Positions 11,016-22,420 of a DNA stretch of 64,000 nt are shown here, one piece after another. The stretch comes from Roridomyces roridus (taxonomy: Eukaryota > Basidiomycota > Agaricomycetes > Agaricales > Mycenaceae). A model generated the notes under the pieces. That model made no database searches and was not told the DNA's origin. It was given only the letters and a program-made list of their open reading frames with translations. Every line of letters starts with the position of its first letter. Positions within the stretch are counted from its first letter, which is position 1. The DNA lies in NCBI GenBank assembly GCA_029378245.1, contig JARKIF010000044.1:186001-250000 (forward strand). The letters are read 5' to 3'. The position numbers and the translations under genes are program-made.

Positions 11016-12442
11016 ATGCGTTCTTCGTGTCTCAGCACTGGCGTCGTATTCCTTGTACTACATCTTTTCCTCTGGCGGCATTGGTACTCGCACTGATGAT
11101 GAACTTCTCAGGCGATCCTCGGCTCTTCTCTGGCCGCAGGACCGACCCCCGTTGCGATGGGAAGTGTCGGATCCTTTGCCGTTCTCGCAGGCACACATGT
11201 AACCGGCTCTTCCGACTCCCTCGTCGGTACGTCAATCGTAATCCTCAAATAATTATCTCAAATCACGACATTTCAAACAGTGGGAGACCTCGGTGTCGGG
11301 CATGCAGTCAACACCTCCGTAGCAGGGTTCACCCTCGCACAAGACCCGAGTCAGCAATTCTGGACGTCACCGCAAGTGCAAGGGCGAGTGATGGGCACGA
11401 CGGACGCGCCGCCGACTCCCGCGCTTATAGCTGCCGGGTTGCAGGATTTGAACAGCGCGTTGAATGATGCGATGAGTGGGTTATATATTCTGGGATCGTT
11501 CCAACAAAAACTGACGGGAGGCACAGGTCGGCTGAACCCGGACTTTTCGAACTTGCAAGATGGGCGCATTGGTGGATCCAACCTCACTCCTGGGCTGTAC
11601 TTGTGGACCACGGGAGTGACCATATCCTCCGATATCACGATTTCGGGCGGCCCAACCGACAGTACGGCTTTCATCAACTGATTCATCTCACATCTCAACT
11701 CGCGCATAGCGTTCATTTTCGTGCTCACTGGGTCTTTCAACCAAGCTGTCAATGTCAAGATGACACTCCTCGGCGGCGCCCTCCCTCAAAACATATTCTG
11801 GGCCTTTGCAGGAACCGCCACCGTCGGGTCTGGCGCGACATTCCAGGGCAACCTTCTCTCCAAATCGAACCTTGACGTCGACATGGCTGCGCTCATCAAC
11901 GGGGGCGTGTACGCGCTCAAGACGATTTCACTGGAACATGCGACGGTTAATGGGATTGCCAAAGCCCCTCCGACCACGACCACGTCAGCCCCGGTCGCAC
12001 CGCCGACAGCAACGGTGACGCCGCCCTGCACACCTAGCTCGACGACGTGCTTCACTACGGCGTTCCAAAACTTGAATGCGTCGATCCAGGCGGGCGACTT
12101 TATGACATTTACCTTGGCTGATACGGTCGACGGTGCGTGCATCGATCTCTGGCAAGTCTTTCTTACGAATTGAGCCCAGAATGCGTTGATTTCTGCGCAT
12201 GCATCGAGGGATGTGCATTCGCGAATTGTAAGCCTTGATTCGTTCTTTGCCAGATATCTGATTTTTCATTCTGAACAGTTTACTTTGATAACGACAAGAA
12301 CACGACGCAGTTGACTTGCGCCGCCTATGCAAGCTGCCACACAGCGGCAGAGGCCACGAATTTCGGTGGGCAGTCGCTGCCGAACGGGGGGTTCTCGGCG
12401 GTCAGTGTCAGTGCTGGGTACTGCCTGACGTCTTGCGTGTAA
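11016..12442 (+). CDS. DUF3494 ice-binding-like secreted protein with Cys-rich C-terminus
   Basis: Exons 11016..11054, 11112..11226, 11281..11661, 11710..12132, 12180..12227 and 12279..12442 give 389 aa. Splicing of the first intron creates a clean signal peptide ending near Ser-Leu-Ala-Ala-Gly. The body (about 25-265) has the DUF3494 layout: Gly-Ser-Phe-Ala-Val-Leu-Ala, the Val-Gly-Asp-Leu-Gly-Val block, Phe-Ile-Phe-Val-Leu-Thr-Gly, and Asn-Ile-Phe-Trp-Ala-Phe-Ala-Gly-Thr-Ala-Thr-Val-Gly-Ser. This family forms a beta-solenoid and includes fungal antifreeze proteins; ice binding here is inferred. A Thr/Pro-rich linker leads to a Cys-rich module with a Cys-Val-Asp-Phe-Cys-Ala-Cys core, resembling PAN/apple-type modules of basidiomycete surface proteins. 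It is likely secreted and wall-associated. It lies in the unduplicated centre of the inverted repeat. Confidence 0.85.
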
Positions 12443-12506
12443 GGCGACTGCACCAAAAATTTGTCCATTATGTAGAATCTTGCGGACGTTCTAAGCGAGT
12501 TCTAAT

Positions 12507-13454
12507 CTATTTGTGCCGAGCAAAGACGTGGACATGCGCGAGACCTGGGACGCTCTGTAACCTCTGTTTTTCAATGAGAAGCCTGAATCGGCCAAAAAGA
12601 ATGCGCAACACACCGGAGGATTGACAAACCAGGCAGTTTCCCATTCGTACTCTACCCACCGCTGCTTTACGAAATTGTCCACCGGACGACCAGCAGCAGT
12701 GACCAGCAGCTCTTCCTCCACAGTGCCCTTCTCCGACTTGATCATCTTGTCGATGGTGAACCCCCATTCAGCCAGGGCCGGAACACATGCAGGCAGTGTG
12801 GACGGCGAGGGCGGGGGCGATGTATTCCCAGTGAATCCCCACAGCCCGTCCTGCTCTACTCGTGCACGGACGGACTCTGCTACGATGTCTGGGTGGAATA
12901 TAGGGATGCGAGTCCAGACGAGGGTGTGCTCCACGTCCGAAGGGACAGAGTAGGGCCAGTCGTTCTGGATTATGCTGAGATACTGCGGAGGGGTCGATTC
13001 GGAAAAGTAGGCCGGGGCCTCTGCAGGGAGAGGGGGCAACGTCGGAGGGACGGTGAGGTCGGACGACAGACGCTCGAGGACCGGGGGAGTCGACATGCCT
13101 TCATCGTGGACTGCTGAGCCCAGGAGGCTTAGAGTGTCTGGCTTGCCCCACTGCAGGCGGTAGTTGAGGAGATAGTTGACTGTGTGCTGGAGAATTGGCT
13201 GTGAGACACAGAGGGAGTCGCTGGGCACTCGTACCCATGGAACCATGCTTCTCCTTGACCCCTCTAATCCATAGGTCGTATCGTTGCTGCAGCCTCCGGT
13301 CTCGCTTGAGTAGACCAAGATCGCCAGAGTTCACGAATGTCTTGAGCTGTATCCAGGTGAATTTGGCGGGGTAGTGGACGAGGAGCTCTGCCCTCGTCGG
13401 GAGGCCAGTTCCGAGAGGGACCACGTCGGCAGAGGGCGCCAGCGCATCGGGCAT
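12507..13454 (-). CDS. DUF3605 family protein
   Basis: Exons complement(12507..12563, 12614..13179, 13235..13454) give 280 aa. An upstream in-frame ATG at 13496 would add 14 residues; 13454 was preferred for its CACC context. The Tyr-Asp-Leu-Trp-x-x-Gly-Val block followed by Val-Asn-Tyr-Leu-Leu (restored by splicing intron 1) and the C-terminal Trp-Glu-Thr-Ala-Trp-Phe-Val-Asn-Pro-Pro with Gly-Leu-Ala-His-Val-His-Val-Phe-Ala are typical of DUF3605, whose members include fungal N-acetylglucosamine-induced protein 1. The molecular function is not established. No signal peptide. The 3' end is 65 bp from the 3' end of the convergent ice-binding-like gene. Confidence 0.85.
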
Positions 13455-13574
13455 GGTGAGAGTCAAAGTCAAGCGAGCTCGACTCCTTTCCGCCATCTCC
13501 GAAACTCACTTCCTCCCCGACAGATCCCGACGGACGGAATGCTGCTGATTGTCGTTTGGGACACGTAATGACTT

Positions 13575-14682
13575 TCAACGAGGTTTACACAATATCCAAC
13601 GACCCTCCACTTCCTCTTTTCTCCTAACGTGCCCCAGCCCACTTTCCTGCTCTAGCCAGCCATCCAAAGAAACGTCCTGCAGACCCAACGACCGTTGCAG
13701 CCAGTTCCGAGTGTCCAGCTCAGGACCGCCGCACGACAGCTCTCGATAGGCAAACCGTATAACGGTCCACGCCATATCTCGCGTTTTCCTCCTCAGAGAA
13801 TTGACGAGATGATGTAGTGCTTCTCGGGGTAGGTCCTTGTGCGAGTCTGACATCAGAGGTTGTTCGATGGGTGGCGCAGAGCCCTGCGTCAAGTAGTCCA
13901 ACCTCGCGTAGTTGCGTGTACGAATACACGCAGCGACAGATTTTACCCAACTCTGCGCAGGATCTCCGTCGGGAAAGAATGCCTTGGGTGCAGAGTCCAA
14001 GGAGAGATGGAATTCGCGCTGGGATGGATACGCAGCAACGAGCTGTTGTAGCAGAGACACCAACACGATTTGTACGGATTGTTCAGATGGGTTGGCCGAT
14101 GGGTGGCCGATATACGCCATGTGAGCGGGGACGATTGAGCTGATTTGGCGTGGGGAGTCGAAGAGGACGGCAAGGCAAACCGAAGTCTCGTAAACTGAAG
14201 AGACTCGACGATTGGTTCCTGGATGGGATGAACACGAACCTTCGGTGGAGAATTCATCGACCCTCTTGGAGGAGATTATACCTTCCCTGAGTTTACGAAA
14301 CAAGATGAGGATGTTTTCCTGCGTATCCACGCGCTGTCGAGCGTCGTTTTCCGTTTCCGATGTACGACGCGGATGTTTGGTCCAAAGATCGTCGAGCTGA
14401 ATAGCGAGTTGTTGAAAGATCTATATGCCTGAGAGTATCCGACAAACCTTTCCCTGGATGAAACTCCGGTATTCTTCTTGGACTTTAGAGTCGAGCAATC
14501 TACAGCCTGAGGTCTATCCAACGAGCCGCATTCCAAGATCGGTTGGCTTACGCATCTCCGTCCTTTTCGAGCCCACTGCTCCGACTGACGGAGGCGATAT
14601 GCTCCATCTTGCGAGTCGGTGCGGAAGTTGTTCGCCGAGACGCACCACGGTTGCTGGATCCTCGAGTAGGTCGTCTCGACAT
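13575..14682 (-). CDS. SAC3/GANP-CSN8-like protein (tentative)
   Basis: Proposed exons are complement(13575..14420, 14448..14499, 14552..14682), about 342 aa. The start Met-Ser-Arg-Arg-Pro lies in AACCACCATG, downstream of a CACGTG. Intron 1 is ordinary; the second is only 27 nt and contains an in-frame TAG. An alternative donor inside exon 2 gives 63 nt. A further 45 nt segment near 14190-14230 could be an in-frame intron joining Ser-Thr-Glu to Val-Tyr-Glu. The block Leu-Arg-Glu-Gly-Ile-Ile-Ser-Ser-Lys-Arg and the helical middle resemble the SAC3/GANP/CSN8/PSMD8 fold of mRNA-export and proteasome-lid-type complexes, but the match is by eye. The 5' exon lies in the inverted repeat; the body is in the unique centre. 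Confidence 0.5.
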
Positions 14683-14716
14683 GGTGGTTCAGATCAAGAG
14701 GCAGTGTGATCACGTG
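14680..14716 (-). promoter_or_regulatory. CACGTG...AACCACCATG promoter/start module
   Basis: On the minus strand, CACGTG, 20 nt, then GAACCACCATG overlapping the SAC3-like start codon. The same bipartite module occurs at 4755-4790, 6671-6707, 10322-10358, 16228-16271 (27 nt spacing) and, more weakly, 26194-26230. CACGTG is the canonical bHLH E-box; its use here is inferred. Confidence 0.5.
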
Positions 14717-14812
14717 TCATGTTCAAACTAAGCATAAACCAGAGGAAATACAGAACAGGTAGCAGAAAGTATCCAACAAATTGAGAAGACCAAAACGACA
14801 TCGGCCCATTAT

Positions 14813-15570
14813 TCACGCTAGGAAAGCGATGTCAGCATCAAGTCGGTTCACACCCTGGTAAGTTGAAACTGACAAGATGCGACGAGAGTCCAAGTCTGCT
14901 GCGATTGCAAACTCGCGGTTACGGGATACAAGGTGACCTGTTCAGCATTCATTAATGCATTCGTGATCCCTTTCAATTGAAACGTAAACGCACCGGTGTC
15001 TGGGGCAGACCCCCTGCGACTGCCCAAGAAGTCAGAGTGTGTCCGCTCGTAACCTCGACAATTCTAATCCAAAGTCAACACGGATTCAGAATATCAGCTC
15101 ACGTAAACTGCCCGTACCGAACACTGTTGCCGCTCAGGGTTTGAAGAGAGAAGAAGGCAGGGGCCAGTGCCGACACGATGATACCGGAGTAGTGGGGGTT
15201 GCCGCCGAAATGCGCCGTCGGGAATGAGAGCTTGAGATCCGAATTCATGGCACTGGCAATGGTGAAGTTGGATCCGGATCCTTGGGGTAGGAAGGCCCAC
15301 TAGAGAAAAATACGGCTCAATCAAATCATTCAGGGGCTGTATCCAGATAGAACCTACCTGCTGGTTGGATGCGGCTGAACCGCTGGCGAGAAACCCGGTG
15401 ACGGCGGTACCCTCGCCAGGAGGGACAGCAGCGTCATTCACGACGTTGAGACCCCTGCCTTGAGAGTCGTTGATGTTGGTGAAGCCTGGAACATCTGGTG
15501 CGGGCCCGGCGGCGGTGCCAGCGACCATGATTGCAGAAACGAGGACAACGGCAAAGGAGATGAGCTGCAT
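14813..15570 (-). CDS. Small secreted ricin-B-like (beta-trefoil) protein 3
   Basis: Exons complement(14813..14817, 14874..14937, 14994..15063, 15118..15299, 15358..15570) give 177 aa. Signal peptide about residues 1-22. The arrangement of 70, 64 and 5 nt downstream exons equals that of the gene at 5814, of which this is the mirror copy. Gln-Gln-Trp and Gln-Gln-Thr-Trp-Thr-Leu motifs suggest a ricin-B/CBM13-like beta-trefoil fold. Compared with copy 1 it has a few extra residues in exons 1 and 2 (for example Ala-Ala-Val-Pro-Pro). Intact. Likely an extracellular carbohydrate-binding protein; the ligand is unknown. Confidence 0.75.
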
Positions 15571-16359
15571 GTGTCAAGTGAGGATTGCGAGTACTGAATG
15601 AATGGGGCGTATAGCCAACGTTTTATACCAGTCAGTACGTATACTTTTGTGTCCTGTGAGCTGAAAGAATCTCGATGGCGCGGCCTTGCACGTAAATTGG
15701 AGAGCCCAGACGCCATTTAAGCCGCCTTCCGCCGAGTCCATGCTCCTGGAGGGGTCCTTCCAACTTGGATCCGAGCTCCTATTCAAGTAGAACTTGAGCG
15801 TGAGGTAAGAGTTTGCTGCCAGGGCCGCTCAAAAGTCAAAACAGGAGTGCATCTCGAGCCACAGTTGGTTGCAGAAGCAGAGCGGCGTCCTCGGGAAAGG
15901 GAATGAAATATATGTACGAAGCCACATGCACGACCTCACTTTGCTGCCCAGAATTTGGCATCGAATCGCAGGTCGATGGCGTGCCCCCTTCTACGCATCG
16001 GAACTTGGAGTGTGTATGATGACTTGAGAACCGGTGAGGAGACAAGCGTGAAACAGAGGTGAAGGAAGGCCTTGAGGGCTGAGCTTGTGGAGTACCAGCG
16101 GTCGTTGGGCGACGACTTGAAGGAAAGGACTCGGAAGAAAATCTAGCTGAGCGCTGAAAGCATAGAATCGATCTCTCAGTCAATAGTGAAGTAGCAGGAT
16201 GCAGCAAGAACTTGGTCGGAATTTCGACATGGTGGTTCAAATTTCAAAGCAGAATTGGCGACGATCACGTGGAATGATACAGAAGTAAACATCTTGGAGG
16301 TAAACTTGATTGATATTCTACTATTACAATTGAACTATGCGATTCTAATGCTAATTATA
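15571..16359. other. Intergenic spacer of right arm
   Basis: Counterpart of 4665-5813. It holds a module copy at 16228-16271 and a TATA-like stretch near 15620 for the lectin-like gene. No coding sequence was recognised. Homology to the left spacer is patchy. Confidence 0.5.
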
Positions 16360-17876
16360 CTAGTTGGTGGTCGCGTTGGTGTATTTGGTCGCGGCATATC
16401 CGACCTGCGCGTTGGCGGTGTCGTAGACGGAATAGTATCTCTGGAGGAACGCATAGCCGTTGATGAAGCAAAGCCCGTCGTGCTGGATATCGCCCATGCT
16501 CATGAAGGCAAGCGTGATCGCACCCGACGAGTTCGACTGGCCACGGGAGAGGATCTGAGCGTTCGGGATGAGCTCATACTTTTGCTGCAGAGTGATTGAG
16601 TATGTGCTCGAATGAAAGAGGAAAAGGGGAACTGACGTCGCCGACACAGAAGTACATGCTCTTCATCTGGTCGTACTGCGCCTGGGTCACGGTAAGGAGT
16701 CCGGTGTTCGGGTCAAGAGTGGCGCCAGTCTGCTGCTGGTAGCAGTTGAATGCGTCTTGAGGAAGGAGGATGAGGGTCGTTCCGGCTGAAGAGAGATATC
16801 AGAACAGATCAAGAAAAGGAAAGGAAACGCACTGTCGGAAATGCCAGCACATTTGGCCATAATCTGCATGTCGCCATACATGATGCTCTGGTCGATGCCC
16901 CAGTACTGGGATGCGGGGGACGTAGAGGTGATGGGGACGTAGTTGAGCTTGCCGGTGTACTGGGAGGGGTCAGCGCCACCGAAACAGAGGGTTCCGCTCG
17001 CAGCGTTGAGCTCGGTCGTCGGCGCGTAGCCAATGCCAATGCACTCGGTCTTGATCTTGCCCTGGCCCTTGAGGTTGTCCATGACGGTCGCGATGCCGTT
17101 GGGGTTCGACGCGTCGGGAGCCATGGTGTCTGTGAATTCTCAGACGGGACCGAAGAAGCGATAATGTAAAACTCACCCTTGGTAAGAGCGACCGGGCCGA
17201 TTCCGCAAATACCGTCAATGCCGTCCATTTGATCACATTTGTCGGCGACACCAATCGACTGGTTCTCAACAACGAGGTCCTTGCTCAGCGTGAGTCGGTC
17301 GGTGTCTGCGTGGAATTGAGTCAATGAAGAGACGAAGAAAGACGCGCATACATTCAGTGCCCGAGCAGCTTCCCGAGCCATATCCGATGCTCTGCTGGAA
17401 TGAGACGAAGCGTCAAGGGAGGATGAGGAAACATACGAAAGGCTTGCGCGTGTCCTTGAAAGACGTCAGAAGGAAAGTCGAACCTGAGAGCATAGCAGAC
17501 GCACCGTGGAAGTAGACGTAGCCTGGTACTTCTCCTTTTTGACCCAGATGTTGGAAGAGCCCGTGTCGACCAAAAGAGAAACATTGGTGGCCGGTTCACC
17601 AAGGCCGCAGTTGACGAGATAGGTGACACCTGGAGGGGAACGTCAGGATGGGAGTGTGAAGAAAGAGTAGTTCAACGCACCATTGTCCGTTACGGGGATC
17701 TCTGACGAGCCATCGCAATCCTGCTGGCGTTGGTGCTGGTGCTTCTTCGCGTTGGGCCCATGGGGCTGGTGGCCAGCGACGAGGTGCTTGGCGCGCGCGA
17801 GGTCGCGTTGCTTGACGTTGTTGATGTGGACGACGTTGGTCTTGAACTCGACGCGGTGGATGGTAGACTGAGACAT
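16360..17876 (-). CDS. A1-family aspartic protease (right copy)
   Basis: Eight exons, complement(16360..16584, 16637..16785, 16833..17129, 17177..17305, 17352..17394, 17437..17454, 17505..17629, 17681..17876), give 393 aa, each exon the same length as in the left copy. Both catalytic motifs (Asp-Thr-Gly-Ser and Asp-Thr-Gly-Thr) are kept. The N-terminus lacks a signal peptide, as in the twin. Substitutions cluster in the second lobe, for example around the Ser-Gln-Tyr-Thr-Gly-Lys region, so the copies have begun to diverge while staying open. Confidence 0.9.
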
Positions 17877-18549
17877 GTTGGTATGTGTATGGAATGAGGA
17901 AGAGATGGTGGTGGTCGGTGGAAGAGAAGGGTTCCGAAGAGGACAGGTATTTATAGGTCCCGTCGGAGATTCAATTGATCGGAGTTTCAATTCTCTTTCT
18001 GCGACTCCTTGCCCTCGTTCCTGATGTTATCCGCAGTCTGAGAGTCTTTCTACGCGTCTCTCGTCATTTGAAACATTCGACTCACCAACGGCCAGCCGGA
18101 ATTCTCGTCCTGGGATCGGAGAACGTCGTTTTCATGGTTTTTCGTCTTTCTTCGCGTTCGCCGGAGCTGGGAGGGGTGTAGACGGCCTGAGAAATTGTTT
18201 TTGAGCTGAGAAGGTATAGGCCTATCCATCCATGGACTCAATTCACGCCCGGAACGCCCGTTGAACTAATTCGTTGAACCCCCCGACCAGACTACACCAA
18301 GCTACCATCCAGTGGTGTTGCTCTTCCTCGGTTGCGTGCATCTTGTCCCCACCCAGAATATGAGATTGGAAAGAGGGATGAGATGTCCAGACCGAGAAAT
18401 CCTGCACCGGTTCGAGGCTTATCAGCGGGGTCTTTGAAAGGGCGCTTCACTGTCCGAGAAACCAACGGATATAATCGTACATTAGGCCGCAACTATTAAT
18501 CTGAACCAACGACTTCAGTCACGGAGAAGTTACAAACCAAACCACCAAC
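17877..18549. other. Intergenic between protease and BTB, right arm
   Basis: Contains the protease TATA box on the minus strand at 17948-17955. The rest is non-coding and only partly alignable to 2533-3142. Confidence 0.55.
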
Positions 18550-19754
18550 CTATACAACGTCCGAAAACCACTCTACCAAATGCTCCTGCACCTCCTTGAC
18601 CTTGTCCTGCGCCGCAGCCAACGCAATCGGTAAACACTTCTCATGCATCTGCACCTCCCCCGCTCCCTCGACGGAAGACAAATCCAACTGCGGGATATTC
18701 CCCTCCACATACGCCCGAACAACACTCTCCGCAAGCATCACCTTTGCCAACAAATCCGCGCTCTGCAGCTTCATAACCTGCCCCACCAGCCCGCCCTCCT
18801 TGGTCGTAAACACCAGCTTCCACAGCGCTCCAAACGCATTCTTGCACTTGCCCTTTCGTATGCAAGACGAATCGTGCGTCAGCCGCGGGGGAGTATTCGG
18901 CAAGTCTTCGCACAGCTTGATCAGGTTGTAATGCCCAGACAACAGGCGCACGCGTTGCCGCGCATTGAGCTGGGGATCGGAATCCCATACCTCCCGCCCT
19001 TTGAGCATCATAGAGTAGTATGCCAGTCCAAGGAGCTTGCGGAGATTCAGTCGCTCGGCGACGCCTATGGCAACGGCCACTGCCCTTCCCTCGCCGAGCA
19101 ACCGATTCCACTTGGCGACAGCCGCGTTGCGCAGAGGCTCGTATTCGCACAAGATGGAGAGTTCGGTGATTTGGACGAGATTTTGCACGGGAGGACTGCC
19201 GCCACCACTCGCAGGGGAGTTGGAGTGGAACTGCGTTAGCGCCGAGAGAGCCCACATTTCCGTCGAGCGGAATTGGTACTTGTGTGCGATTCGGGCGAGA
19301 TGGATGAGCTGTAGGTCGTTTGCCTGGATGGTCATGGACACGGCGATTTCAGCCGGTCTTGCATGGAATGAGGACAGATGGTGGGTTTGGAAGTAAACAT
19401 AACGCACAGACTGTACAATGCCCACGCGAGCGCACGAAATTCGTCTGCCTTGTCACCATGGAGTCGTATCGGGTTCTCGTCACACTCTCCCTCTGTAAAA
19501 TTACTCGGAGCATAAACGTCCTCGGTGTTCTGCGTGTATGCGTCGAGGGAGAACATGCTGTCGAAAGTTGACTTGTCTTTGACAAGCATCGAGCGGTGGA
19601 CCTGCGACGGTTAGCCAGGGGGATACAGAGCACGGAGACGGACCCTGAACAACGTGTTTTCGACCTGGAGGACAGTGTTTCCATCCGAGATGTAGTATGT
19701 GATATCCCGAGTAGGCGGAGTCTCGTCTTCGACGATGGGCGTGCCGGCCATCAT
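18550..19754 (-). CDS. BTB/POZ domain protein (right copy)
   Basis: Exons complement(18550..19357, 19408..19601, 19644..19754) give 370 aa. The third exon is 808 nt, as in the left copy. Intron 1 is 42 nt here against 54 nt on the left, so introns have changed more than exons. The BTB domain occupies about residues 20-120 and the helical C-terminal region is intact. Transcribed divergently from GXWXG copy b across a 254 bp shared promoter. Confidence 0.85.
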
Positions 19755-19965
19755 GGTGGGCGGAGGTGAGCAGAGGAATGCCAAGCGAATCACAGCATTG
19801 ATGAGATCATGCATCATGCATCATTTACCAAGCTGAACCAAAGTTCAATGTTCAACCGCCCGGATCCCGCCCGGGACCGCTGACACAACCCTGGACAAGA
19901 GCACCACTCTGAAATTCGGGCATGAAGCGTCCGAGCGTCGGACCCAGTCCGCCCGAGTGTAAGGG

Positions 19966-19972
19966 TATAAAA
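19966..19972 (+). promoter_or_regulatory. TATA box of GXWXG copy b
   Basis: TATAAAA 37 nt upstream of the ATG at 20009, inside the 254 bp divergent promoter shared with the BTB gene. Confidence 0.6.
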
Positions 19973-20008
19973 TGCCACTGGGCCCTCATTTACTCTCAGA
20001 TCCTTTCA

Positions 20009-20588
20009 ATGTCCTCTAAGTCGTACGTGTCCCGTCCCTCTCCTTGTTCACGCTCACATTCACCCACTTAGCCCCGAGCAAGCGTACCTCTCCCTCATCG
20101 CTTCTGAACCCACCGACGTCGAAACCGTCACATCCCTCTTCGACCAACTCAAGCCCATCCCACCGTCCTTCCTCCTCGGCGACTGGCTCGGCGGTCACTT
20201 TCCCACCCTGGGCCACCCCGTGTCTCAGCTCATCCGCGAGATCAAGTGGGCCGGAAAGCATTTCCACAGTGAAGACGACGTGGACCCCATTCTCGTGTAC
20301 GATGAGCAAGGCAAACGCGTGTGGTCCGAAGAATGGGGACACGCCAAGGTCCACGGCCAAGTTGAATATCGTGGTGTGCCCTCAGCTTCCATGGTAAGCG
20401 TTCCAATCCTTTCGATTGTCTGAAATATTCCGGATACTTATGGCCTCAAGGTATACGAAGCCAAACCCATCATAGACTATTTCCGCTACGTCAACGAGGA
20501 CATTGTCGCAGGCATTATGGAGTCGAACGACCCGAATCTTCTCGGAGGGTTTCACTTTTATCTCAAGCGATACAAGCCAGAAATGTAG
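20009..20588 (+). CDS. GXWXG/DUF4334 domain protein, copy b
   Basis: Exons 20009..20022, 20072..20393 and 20451..20588 give 157 aa; all three lengths equal those of copy a. The Gly-Asp-Trp-Leu-Gly motif and the DUF4334 Ile-Ile-Asp-Tyr-Phe-Arg-Tyr-Val-Asn-Glu-Asp block are intact. Probably cytosolic; function unknown. A protease-exon relic follows downstream, as for copies a and d. Confidence 0.85.
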
Positions 20589-20751
20589 ATCCTAATTCGG
20601 TTAGACGTGTGAGATCTTGAGATTACATACAACGTTGAACCAGAGCATGTAGAACGAACTAGGGGGTGATTGTTTACGGATTTGAGATTTAATGACCCAG
20701 GGGTCCCATTGAGGAACAACAGTCGACGACGCTTTGATGTAGGACTTTTCC

Positions 20752-22420
20752 ATGTCGCCGATCAACAAAACCCAACCTGACTGTTCGTCCTTCAAAGACC
20801 GAATAGAAGCACTACAAAATCCATTCAACCTCCGCTCTCAAATTAAAGAAAAGCCAAAGAAATGCACCTACAAGAACCCATATAAGGGGGTAGGGCCGAC
20901 AAGCGGCGAGGCCCGCTACCGGGCGTGTGTTTTCTTTGGCCGAAGTCTTCACTGTATTTTGGACGTGAATCTAGTCACTTCCATTACAGTGATATTGCAA
21001 ACAAACTACCAGGTCGTTCAAGGAATGTAAACCGAGAGCATGTCACAAATGGACGCCAGGGCGGGGCTGGTAATGCAGCATCTGTTGCTCGTCCGTGCAC
21101 CTACGTGCCATGGGACTGCTGGGCACCTTATAATAAGGGTGAAAACCATGGACGGAAATAGATTAGTTGGTATTGAAGCAGTCGGCGCTCGTCCGTGCGA
21201 CGCGACGCGTCGCACTCCCTCGCGCCTCCGGCTTTCCACGGTTTCCGTCAAGAAAAGGCAATACCCGTCCGCCGTAGTCTTTCCCAGACATAGTGCTAGT
21301 TGACCGGACATTACCAGTAAGTACTAGCCGAATAGCTGGCAAGCATGCTAGGTTTGGTGTGCCACATGTATTTCATTGGCGACGATGTAGACCGACGAGC
21401 GAGAAGATATTGCGGTCAGAGAACTGGTAACTAGGCTCTGATTGCTGGAAATCAGACTGTGCGCCCCCCCAGCTTCTTGGGTCTACAAGATTGGGTGAGA
21501 CAACGATAAAGCCAAGTGCCGTGTGATACATACATGCACCGTACTCTGGTTTCTGGTCTTGGGGAGCGCTGACGGCTGGCGGCAGAAATTGCAGAATGTG
21601 CAGCCTGCTGCCTCATCGGATCTCCTCTTATGCACACCCTCCTTCAAGTATGACCGGCGTTTTCGGCATTCAAGAGATCCGCGGCTTCTTGTCTGGATAA
21701 GGTGGCACTCTTGTCGTCGTTGGCACGAATCAATGTGTAATGCATCTTAGTGGTGACAAGATTCGGTCGTGTAGAGTGATATAAGGTTTCATCGTCGTCT
21801 TCACATCCAGGAAATTAAGCTGCGGTCATCAGAGATCTTGATGAAGTCCACTGACTGCTACCGAGCGATTCAGTGAGTGCATCCAAGCTTCCAAGGCACT
21901 ACAGTCTTCAAGTGATCGAAAGTCGAGATAAGAGTGCAGTAGGGATGCAGAAAGGCGAGAGCAGTGGACAATGGATCAGACGATCGGCGGCGACGTCGGA
22001 GGGCGCGAGGGCAGGTGAACCGGTGGACCAGGCGGCGGTGGTCAAGTGGTGGTCAAGACTCGAGAGGAAAGCTGTGGTTATCGTGTTACGCAAGTCATGG
22101 TTGGTCAGCTATCCGTGCCGAGACTTTGCCGAGCTACCGGCATTTCTGCAGCTCCGGCCAAATTCTGCAGCTGACTAAAACTGCTGACGAAAAATGTGAT
22201 TTACCGCCTGTGCTGTCAAAAGGTACTCACTATAAGAAACCCTTACCTAACGGTAGCGGGAATCAATTCAACCCCGAGCCACGGTTACTCCCTAGATCGG
22301 CTGAAATTGTAATCACATCTGCCCGGGGCCCAGCCTACCCGCTGAGCGTCTAGAGTTGTGTGTTCACCGTCACTGGTCAGCTCGAGGGTTTGCTGCAGGT
22401 CGATGTGGAAACGCTTCGTT
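20752..22420 (-). pseudogene. Aspartic-protease 3' relic split by insertion
   Basis: Bases 20752-20880 and 22264-22420 align end to end with the unbroken relics at 36880-37160 and, reversed, 30-345. They match the terminal exons of the protease at 39174. A short further relic of the last exon is at about 23170-23215. No open frame remains. Confidence 0.6.
20881..22263. mobile_element. 1.38 kb insertion of unknown class
   Basis: Present only in the right arm, between aagaaccca and accccgagcc, which are contiguous at the two other relic copies. The sequence CCCGCTACCG occurs inverted near each end (about 20912 and 22251), but no convincing terminal repeat or target duplication was found. No ORF resembles a known protein. 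Confidence 0.5.

Noticed and set aside
20912..22260. hAT transposon ends at the 1.38 kb insertion
   Set aside because: The TAGGGCC start is hAT-like, but the other end does not match and no 8-bp duplication is present.
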